Source: Channallabes apus (lineage: Eukaryota; Chordata; Actinopteri; Siluriformes; Clariidae). Taken from it: a DNA stretch of 64,000 bases. Under the pieces are notes generated by a model, which was not told where the DNA came from, did not search any database, and saw only the letters and a program-made list of their open reading frames with translations. Positions 56,057 through 64,000 of the stretch are shown piece after piece. The first letter of the stretch is position 1, and every line of letters starts with the position of its first letter. The stretch spans positions 24,042,454 to 24,106,453 of the forward strand of contig CM060124.1 in assembly GCA_030522415.1 (NCBI GenBank), read 5' to 3'. The position numbers and the translations under genes were made by a program.

Positions 56057-56984
56057 ACAGCAAATTGGGTTTCTAAATTAAGTTGAAATTTAAATTATTG
56101 TGTCCTATTTATATGATGTCATGCTTGATAATGATTATAATAAATATACAAATAATTTTTCAGGTTAAATTTTTTCACGCTCCAGCGATATGTAATGACT
56201 AATAATTTTTCATTCCCTTTTCCACTAAAGTGAAGATCCATTGTTCACTAGTTCCCTACAGCGCTACAGTTCACTACACTGTGCAGCTGCGTGTGTACGG
56301 AGAGTTTGTGTATATGTGCGCATTTCATATGTAGCAGTTTGAGCAGTTAGTAGTATATATGTGTGTGTGACTGTTTCATATATCTGTATGCAAGTGTTTC
56401 ATGTGTGTGCGCATGAGTGAAGTTTGATTTAAGCCCTATGCGGCACCTCATAGAGTTTCAGGTAAATTTCAGGTAAAAAAGTGTTTGGGGGAAATGCCGA
56501 TCCGAGTGTAAATGTCAGTGATTAAAAGGAACATGACCTCATTTAGACCATTAAACACTGATGTAAATGATCATCTCCATATCTTCTCTGTAATATACAT
56601 ACACATATGTATTTATCACCACTAGCGCTTAGCAACGGGAAACTAGCTTGTTCATTAATATATATTAATTTGCACACAAATTAATAAAGTGTATTTGGAC
56701 ACATATGTGATGCAAACAGTTAGCTCCATTGTTTCTGTAAAACACCTGTCCAAATATGAATCTATAAGCAAGTTAATATAATTATGCTAAGCATTAGCTT
56801 ATAAAAGAGCTAACATAGCAGACTATTAACTGTTGCCTATCAACTATTGCTAATTATCCCTGAACTAATTCTGAGCTGTAGGGAGTGAGTTTCTTATCTC
56901 TAATAATTTTTCTTTTAGCTGGAGCTACATTATCTAAGGTACAACGAAATGCCGACTCTAAATATTCAGTCGCCTGATCGAGTT
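56057..56984. other. Unassigned stretch
   Basis: No gene or repeat terminus supported. Confidence 0.45.
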
Positions 56985-57480
56985 CTGTGGGGTCAGACGG
57001 TGATCTAATCGAGGTTGGTAACTCTGGGAGTTCCCTTTCAAGACTACACTTCGATGCTGCGTATAAACGCTATGGGAACCATTTTGTCGCGTTGCCGGTC
57101 GTGAAGCATGCTGTGTAAACACGCCAAAGTTTTTGGCTATATATAACCTCGACCAGGTGACGTCATCTGATTAGATGTAGGTGGAGGTTATAAAAACAGG
57201 TGAGCCGGCAACAACCTCAGATCATTTGTCTTCAGAGCCTTGTTGCGAGCGTGTTGTGTTAAACCAGCAAAATAAGAAGGTGTTTGACTCACCAATATGG
57301 CGAGCTTAAACCAGATATCCCTCCGTGTGTGATAATCCATATCGGAGTGCGATCTCTACACTGCTTCGACTAGTGCTGCGCGCGCCGCGCATTCCGTGAG
57401 AAGCTGCGAGCCGCAGCGCATTCCTGGCTTAAAACTTGTGCATCTGACTGAGCTGCGGCAGACGGAGGTAAGAAAACTCC
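56985..57480 (+). mobile_element. DIRS-like retroelement fragment (left end and gag start)
   Basis: GACTACACTTCGATGCTGCG and ACGCTATGGGAACC resemble the left repeat of DIRS-like elements seen in fish. A TATATATAACC box and a hinge with CCTCGACCAGGTGACGTCAT follow. ATGGCGAGCTTAAACC at about 57298 fits the start of their gag, which then reads out of frame (HLTELRQTE near 57450). Assigned from family resemblance only. Confidence 0.4.
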
Positions 57481-57926
57481 TTTTCTTCCGCGTTGTCATC
57501 ACGAGGATTCCTTCCTTGCTAGTGGAGATGAAAATAGCCTTAAGCACTAAAAAAAAAGCAAAAAAAAATACAGTAGACCGCAGCTTCTGTCGGGTGGCCG
57601 GGGGGCGGAGCCTCAACGACGCTCCCCCCCCCCCCCTCTTAGCTCTCTCCATATGAGTTAACCCTTTCTTGGAGTAAGCTGTATTCATCCCGTGTTTTTC
57701 CTGCCATCGACTTATTTATTTATTTAAATACAGATGTCGCCTTTAAAAACGCATGTTTCGAGAAAAGGGATCCCGTGACTTGCCGCGGCTTTGCGCGGCT
57801 GCGTGTGGGAAGCTATGAACATGCCCTTCATTACCTGTAGGGGGCAGTCGTGTTTCAGTCTGAAGTATTGTGTGTCTACTGAAGCCAAAAATGTGTCCAA
57901 ATTAAACCGTGCATGCGTGTTTGGAG
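57481..57926. other. Unassigned, with the short repeat copy
   Basis: 57818-57893 is the second copy of the 75-bp repeat at 34375-34455. A C-run lies at 57626-57638. Confidence 0.5.
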
Positions 57927-58016
57927 ATGCTGTGCCCGCGCTGTGGATCAGTCGGTTGGGAATCATCACGGAGGTATTACACGGCGTGGCTGGAGCTGGA
58001 GTTTGTCGTGTTCGAG
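57927..58016 (+). CDS. Candidate exon of a small gene (with 58723-58797)
   Basis: ATG at 57927 opens 30 codons (MLCPRCGSVGWESSRRYYTA then WLELEFVVFE) with a CxxC pair, closing at a strong donor GAG|GTAAGTTT (58016/58017) in phase 0. The candidate acceptor at 58722 is also phase 0. The family is unknown, and the start may not be the real 5' end. Confidence 0.3.
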
Positions 58017-58722
58017 GTAAGTTTAGCTTTCTGTTTTGGATGTGATTCTCGCTTTCATGACTCCCAATTAATGTTCATCTTAATCTCAGGACGTACAATT
58101 AGCAATATTTCAGTTTTTAATAGTGTGGAGATTCACAAAACACCGTTTTCGTGTAAAAACCTGAACCTACGGAGCCCCCCAGGGGTCCTGTGGTAAATAA
58201 ATAAATAAATAAAATAACAACATAACGAGCGCGCGGATTAATAAACCGAGATGTGTGTTTCTTACCCCCACCCTTCGTGAAAACGGCGTGTTCAGAGAAA
58301 GGCTCGCCAGTGAGATGCCATTTCTGAACAAACTGAGTCGTGAGTTAAAGCATTAAATGGTAAAAGAGCACTAGCAATAAACATTTTTTTCTGAATCCGA
58401 ATTTTATTAATAAGTTACAAGTTAAATTTCAACTGTAAAAAACCTGTACATATGTTTATACAGTATTGACAGCGGCTCTAATTTGTCTAAATCGCATTGC
58501 AGACAAGAAAAAGAAGTAGAGTCATCCTGTGACCTTGCATGCGCTTAATCTTTCCACACATGATTCTTGCTTCTCACTTTTTCCTTAATATCCGGTTCGG
58601 TTCTGGTTTCAGTCTATTCTCATGAGCTGTGAAGCAAGAGGAACAAAGTGTAAATATTGTTCATTTGCTAAATTAAGTATCATGAATTTTATTTGAATAT
58701 CTATCTCTGTATTTTTTCACAG

Positions 58723-58797
58723 CAGTTTGTGACTGAAAGTGTGTCTGCATCTGACTTCAAGAGTTTCCTGACCAACGTATCTAACGGTCATATTTAA
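58723..58797 (+). CDS. Candidate terminal exon of the same small gene
   Basis: ATTTTTTCACAG acceptor, then 24 codons (QFVTESVSASDFKSFLTNVS then NGHI) and TAA at 58795. AATAAATAAA at 58979 with a GT-rich stretch after it gives a plausible poly(A) site. Joining to 57927-58016 keeps frame. The resulting protein is only ~54 residues, so it may be part of a larger gene or chance. Confidence 0.3.
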   Translation, partial: QFVTESVSASDFKSFLTNVSNGHI

Positions 58798-58984
58798 AAA
58801 TCATAAAGTACAAAACGTTTCTGTTGGTGTTTAATTTTGTTTCTATGATTAATACTTATTTGTGGTGTTTTATGTTTTGTACATCTTTTCAAATTGAGAC
58901 CTCATTTGTAAGTTACTGTTTTCTCGTTTTTCTATAAATTAATCAAATGTTTGCTTGTTATTAAATGTATTTTTTCATAATAAA

Positions 58985-59762
58985 TAAACGAATCTGTGTT
59001 TTATTATTAGCTGAGAGTGTGGTTTATTTATTTATCATATTTGGTCATTGTAACATGCATTAGGGAGCATTATCTCTGCGAAGTGTGTGTGTGCTATCTG
59101 GGAATGAATTACCTTTACTTGGTTATTTTAAATAAATCTAATTTGTGCATTAAATATAATTATGTAACTTTTACTTGATTTCTTTGATTGTTAATTTAAT
59201 TAAGTAGATTTTACCTGACAATTACGGGTGAGTTTTACTTAATATTGGAGCAATAAAATTTACTTAAAATCTATGTGTGCAAATAGATGTTAAGAGGATT
59301 TTATCAAGTGAATCTTACAAGTTCTTTTTTTCAATGCATGGGTGAACACGATGATTTAAGAATTTAATTAATATATGTGTGTGTTTACCGTATAAACTTT
59401 TTTCTATGTACAGGTACAATCAGTAAAATGTAACCAGAAAACAGCATATAACTTTAAACTTACATTGATTAGCAATATAAACAACACACCTATGAGGCTG
59501 GACAATGGAATAAACTGTGTGGGTGCCAATAATATTAAATATTTATCTGTTAATTCTTTGACAATACTGCTGCTTTTTGTTGGAAACTGGCAGACATAAA
59601 AAATATGATATAAAAGGGACGATGGGCTAAAGCCCCCCTAAAAATGGCCTAGCGATGCCCGTGTATATATAATGAAAATATTATGTGTAAAGAAAATATA
59701 ATTTATATTTTCATGTTTAACTACAAAAAAAAACATTTTAATGGTTATTGATTGTTGCAGAC
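58985..59762. other. Unassigned AT-rich stretch
   Basis: No gene or repeat terminus supported. Confidence 0.45.
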
Positions 59763-60116
59763 ATTCATTCATTTTCTATACCGCTTAATCCTGTGTTCTG
59801 GGTCGCGGGGGACCTGGAGCCTATCCCAGGAGACTTCGGGCACTAGGCGGGGTACACCCTGGACAGGGTGCCAATCCATCGCAGGGCACACACACATACA
59901 CACACTCACACACCCAATCACACACTACGGGCAATTTAGGAACGCCAATTATCCTAACCTCCATATCTTTGGACTGTGGGAGGAAACCGGAGTAACCGCA
60001 GGAAACCCACCAAGCATGGGGAGAACATGCAAACTCCATGCACACAGAGACGGGAATCGAACCTAGACCCTGGAGGTGCAAGGCGACAGTGCTAACCACT
60101 ACACCACCGTGCCGCC
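59763..60116 (-). mobile_element. tRNA-headed SINE, full-length type
   Basis: Minus strand: GGCGGCACGGTGGTGTAGTG (A box), GGTTCGATTCCCG (B box), GGAGTTTGCATGTTCTCCCC, the body with CCTCCCACAGTCCAAAGATA and GGGTGTACCCCGCC, and a tail with GAATGAATG. It is the same family as the short copy at 5576-5719 and a type that is frequent in fish genomes. I could not identify its target duplication. Confidence 0.85.
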
Positions 60117-60143
60117 TTTGAAAAACTATAAATATAAAACAAT

Positions 60144-62183
60144 ATGAGTTAGAAAACATTGGTTTTATTTTGTTTAGACAGACTCTCTGTTTTTATCTGT
60201 TTAGTGTTATTAAATTATTAAAGAAAACAGCACAAACAACAGCACTAGGGCTTTTAAAAAAAAATTCTTTCGACAATACTTACAGTTGTTAGAGTTTAAG
60301 ACATCAAGATTGTATATATATATATACTTATATACTTAATAAGATTGATTGAAATATAGAAATAACTAAAACAAATAGAGCAAACTTCCAGAATATATAA
60401 TAAAAAAATTAATCAATAAAAAAGATGTATGCAGTATAATCGGGGCCTCTCATTACATTATTTGCTCGCACTTCGTCTGGCACTGAACCAAAATATATTG
60501 TCTTACATTTGTGAATAAAATATCATTGTTTTTTTCAGAGATTTATAGTATTTGTGCAAAATAATAGTTATGCAATATAATTACAGGCTCTGGATTCGTT
60601 TTCCGTTTGCAGTATGAAACCAAAATACATCTTACTATTTTTGAGAGATTTGTTGTGAAAAAAAAAACTTTTTTTTTTCAGATATTTGTCTGTACAAAAT
60701 AATATTTATGCAATATAATCACAGGCTCTTGATTCGTTATTCGTTTGCAATATAAACCAAAATACATTAACCATATAATATAAACCAAAATATAAACCAA
60801 AATATTTAATTTGCTGTATTAAATATTTATGCCGTCTCATCAAGGATCCGAAGATTTCGTTGAACTAAATAATATTTTTGCTGATTTTTTCTGCGATTCA
60901 GTTGTACTGAACGATGTTTATGTTTATATTAAAAAAATATGAGTTAGAAAACATTGGTTTTATTTTGTTTAGACAGACTCTCTGTTTTTATCTGTTTAGT
61001 GTTATTGTTAAAGAAAACAGCACAAACAACAGCACTAGGGCTTTTAAAAAAAATTATTTCGACAATACTTACAGTTGTTAGAGTTTAAGACATCAAGATT
61101 TAAATATAGAAATAACTAAAACAAATAAAGCAAACTTCCAGAATATATAATAAAAAAGTAAATCAATAAAAAAGATGTATATGGTATAATCGGGGCCTCT
61201 CATTACATTATTTGCTCGCACTTCATCTGGCACTGAACCAAAATATATTGTCTTACATTTGTGAATAAAATATCATTGTTTTTTTCAGAGATTTATAGTA
61301 TTTGTGCAAAATAATAGTTATGCAATATAATTACAGGCTCTGGATTCGTTTTCCGTTTGCAGTATGAAACCAAAATACATCTTACTATTTTTGAGAGATT
61401 TGTTGTGAAAAAAAAAACTTTTTTTTTTCAGATATTTGTCTGTACAAAATAATATTTATGCAATATAATCACAGGCTCTTGATTCGTTATTCGTTTGCAA
61501 TATAAACCAAAATACATTAACCATATAATATAAACCAAAATATAAACCAAAATATTTAATTTGCTGTATTAAATATTTATGCCGTCTCATCAAGGATCCG
61601 AAGATTTCGTTGTACTAAATAATATTTTTGCTGATTTCTTCTGCGATTCAGTTGTACTGAACGATGTTTATGTTTATATTAAAAAAATATGAGTTAGAAA
61701 ACATTGGTTTTATTTTGTTTAGACAGACTCTCTGTTTTTATCTGTTTAGTGTTATTGTTAAAGAAAACAGCACAAACAACAGCACTAGGGCTTTTAAAAA
61801 AAATTATTTCGACAATACTTACAGTTGTTAGAGTTTAAGACATCAAGATTTAAATATAGAAATAACTAAAACAAATAAAGCAAACTTCCAGAATATATAA
61901 TAAAAAAATAAATCAATAAAAAAGATGTATATGGTATAATCGGGGCCTCTCATTACATTATTTGCTCGCACTTCATCTGGCACTGAACCAAAATATATTG
62001 TCTTACATTTGTGAATAAAATATCATTGTTTTTTTCAGAGATTTATTTTTGCAAAATAATATTTATGCAATATAATTACAGGCTCTGGATTCGTTTTTCG
62101 TTTGCAGTATAAAACCAAAATACTGTACATCTTACTATTTTTGAGAGTTTCGTCGTAAAAAAAAATGTTTTTTTTTCCCAGAT
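60144..62183. repeat. Tandem array of ~750-bp units (2.6 copies)
   Basis: Units start (ATGAGTTAGAAAACATTGG) at 60144, 60939 and 61689, giving periods of 795 and exactly 750 bp. Units 2 and 3 are almost identical. Unit 1 has an extra AT-rich insert near 60310-60350. Each unit also holds an internal ~130-bp duplication around GCAATATAATTACAGGCTCT / GCAATATAATCACAGGCTCT. No ORF. The third unit is cut at 62183 by the retroviral LTR. Confidence 0.95.
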
Positions 62184-62606
62184 TGTAAGGATTTCTTGTT
62201 TTTGATCGACCCCGTCTAGTCAGTGCTCAGCCTGTATTTTGCTTCCCGCCTGGATCCAGGGAACCCCTCAATAATACACAAGTCCGTGATCAGTGAGACG
62301 TTCCAAGTTTATTGTGGGAGAGAGCAGTATATATAGCACACACACACAAAGAACCAAAGAAGAGGGTGCAGAAGTGTTTACATTTGGTCAGGAATGTTTA
62401 GAAAAGATAAGGAAAAGAAGAACATAAAAATTGGGAGTAGCTCTGCATTTACGAGCGTTTAACAGTTTTACGACCTTTAACACAAACTACTATAGGATGT
62501 GTTTATTGAAAGTGCAGCTTGTGTCGAGGTAAGAGAAAGAAGTAACATTCTGTTCTCACGCACACAGAAAATCATAAAACATACTAAATATCAAATATTC
62601 CCTACA
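62184..62606 (-). repeat. 3' LTR of an endogenous retrovirus
   Basis: 423 bp. On the minus strand it starts TGTAGGGAATATTTG at 62606 and ends AATCCTTACA at 62184. A polypurine tract (AAAAGGGGGGAAC, minus, about 62607-62619) is directly upstream. It has a TATA box (CTATATATACTG, about 62330-62341) and AATAAA (about 62308-62313) at spacings fitting U3, R and U5. Confidence 0.85.
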
Positions 62607-62656
62607 GTTCCCCCCTTTTATTCATAAGAAACATCGTTGAATAAAACTCAGAGCTT

Positions 62657-63844
62657 TCAAGAAGTCGCCGGCGGATAATAGGTCATCAGACACGGCGCAG
62701 GAACATAACCTGAAACATACTTCTGTGCCAGGTGTTTCAGGAGACAAATGGTGGCTTCTTCGCAGATGGCAGGTGAAGCGGCAGACACCAGTAGATCATC
62801 CGCGTAAGATAGGACAACAGAATCAATGGGGAGAGTTAGATCACCAAGTGCATCTCTTACTACAGCCGAAAAAACAGCCGGTGAGTCAACACAACCCTGC
62901 GGAAGACGAGACCAGGTGAACTGCCGCCCCCTGTGGGTGAAGGTGAACAATGGCTGTGTCTGCTCTTCCACAGGAACACTGAAGAAGGCAGAGCAAAGGT
63001 CGATAACAGAGAAATGCGAATGATGACAAGGTATAGAGGAGATGATGGACAGCACATCAGGCACAACAGGTGCTACTGGGATAATTATGTCATTTATTTT
63101 TCTCAAATCTTGTGTAAATCTCCACGTACCATCAGGTTTCAGTACTGGATTAACATGTGTGTTATAAGAACTTACACATGGTTTAATAACACCCTGCTTG
63201 AGCAATGAGCTTAAAATTTCATCTATTCCTGAGGCCTTGGCCTCGGAGAGTGGATATTGTTTGATGTACACAGGTTGCAAATGTTTTAATTTAGCTTCAT
63301 AAGGAACACAGTGTACTAACCCCACCTCATCCTTATGTTCAGCCCACAGACTGCTCGGCACACATTCAAGGGCAGCAGGAATAGAGCTGTTCTGTGAAGA
63401 AAGGAAACAATTATTTACACGCATATTTGTGAGGTGGGAAAAAGGAACTGAATCAGGCACTTCAACAGTCAGTTTTGCGCCAGAAAAAGTCAAGGACATG
63501 TGTAATCTGCTCATTAAATCGCGTCCTAGCAGATTAAAAGGACAATCAGGCATACAGACAAAACGATGAGAGAGATGAATTCCCTTATCTAAAGGACATG
63601 TTACAGTTACCTGAGGAGTGAAATAATTTCGTTGAGCAACCCCTTCAATTCCCACAGAGCTGATACTTTTATTCGAGAGCGGTCCCTCATAATCACGACC
63701 CAAAGACGACATTGTAGCTCCCGTATCCACCAAAAAAGAGAATACAGAACCATCTATACACAATTCTATAAAGGGCAACTCATTAACCTGAGGTGACTCG
63801 AAAGTACAAAGTAACATCGCGGGGCTGGAACTCTGCGGGCATCC
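62657..63844 (-). pseudogene. Endogenous retrovirus protease and partial reverse transcriptase
   Basis: One open frame follows the gag stop codon. Aspartic protease at residues ~20-150 of the pol part: FSFLVDTGATMSSL (catalytic DTG), a flap region and CPFNLLGRDLMSRL. The RT N-terminal part is next: QYPLSEAKASGIDEILSSLL, VLKPDGTWRFTQDLRKINDI, FSVIDLCSAFFSVPVEEQTQ, FTWSRLPQGCVDSPAVFSAV and VLSYADDLLVSAAS (catalytic YADD). After the YADD block only ~35 more codons remain; the rest of RT, RNase H, integrase and env are deleted up to the polypurine tract about 40 bp later. The domain style is gamma/epsilonretrovirus-like, consistent with fish retroviruses. It cannot be functional. Confidence 0.9.
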
Positions 63845-64000
63845 CTATGCATCATATGCTCCTACCTGCATCCCTGAGAAGGGATTGGGTCTATATTGCT
63901 GCTGCTGTTGTTGTGGTTGTACTCGCTGTGGTGGCTGCTGTGAAGGATTAGGAGAAAACACCTTATTAGCATCATGCCATTGATCATCATTCAATCGATT
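63845..64000 (-). CDS. Endogenous retrovirus Gag C-terminus (enters from beyond the window)
   Basis: 51 open codons ending in UAG at 63847-63845. The segment is rich in Gln and Pro (QQPPQRVQPQQQQQQ) and resembles the tail of a Gag nucleocapsid region. I see no zinc knuckle within the part shown. The pol frame continues in the same frame immediately after the UAG (UAG-GGA), the arrangement used by retroviruses that make Gag-Pol by stop-codon readthrough. Confidence 0.75.
   Translation of the reverse strand, partial: NRLNDDQWHDANKVFSPNPSQQPPQRVQPQQQQQQYRPNPFSGMQVGAYDA

Overview
The window looks like a transposon-dense stretch of a ray-finned fish (teleost) nuclear genome. The evidence is L2 retrotransposons with the (ATTGA)n-type tail and the 3' UTR commonly seen in fish, an I-clade (Nimb-like) LINE with RNase H, RTE, PIF/Harbinger and hAT DNA transposons, a tRNA-headed SINE with a (GAAT)n tail, a fish-type gag/protease LTR element, a DIRS-like fragment, an endogenous retrovirus, and many (CA)n and (TA)n microsatellites. 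Codon-dense ORFs are almost all transposon proteins. An ostariophysan such as a catfish would fit, but that is a weak inference. There is no operon, CRISPR array or bacterial feature.

Layout. 0.7-3.6 kb: a non-autonomous LTR family (two internal copies sharing one LTR) encoding a proline-rich protein, next to an octamer/CRE-rich repeat. 3.6-6.0 kb: a 5'-truncated L2 holding a SINE with 11-bp target duplications. 6-11 kb: mostly anonymous AT-rich DNA with a hAT remnant, a ~600-bp local duplication and a decayed intron-bearing tRNA-Ile(UAU). 11.1-17.2 kb: a hAT element carrying a nearly full-length L2 (intact esterase ORF1, broken ORF2). 18.3-25.1 kb: a possible minus-strand host gene (promoter-like start, one internal exon, one terminal exon). 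Its intronic space holds a 646-bp inverted repeat pair around tRNA-like units. 25.7-29.7 kb: a tandem duplication and two Harbinger elements with clean target duplications. 30-34.4 kb: an LTR remnant split by an I-clade LINE with 13-bp target duplications. 36-41.9 kb: MITEs, a Ty3/gypsy pol remnant joined to an L2 fragment, and RTE. 43-47 kb: one candidate secreted-protein exon, local duplications, a hAT-like element and the second octamer repeat. 47.6-54.7 kb: an LTR retrotransposon with 5-bp target duplications, a proline-tRNA-type primer site repeated in tandem, and a 3.1-kb two-gene Harbinger inside its 5' LTR. 55-60 kb: anonymous DNA, a DIRS-like piece, a candidate two-exon small gene and a SINE. 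60.1-62.2 kb: a ~750-bp tandem array. 62.2-64 kb: a minus-strand endogenous retrovirus with its 3' LTR, polypurine tract, protease/RT remnant and a gag-UAG-pol junction, running off the window.

No host protein could be named. The clearest inferences are nested insertion histories, which can be ordered from target-site duplications. The least familiar items are the proline-rich LTR element, the reiterated primer-binding site, the long inverted repeat with tRNA-like units, and the octamer/CRE repeat.
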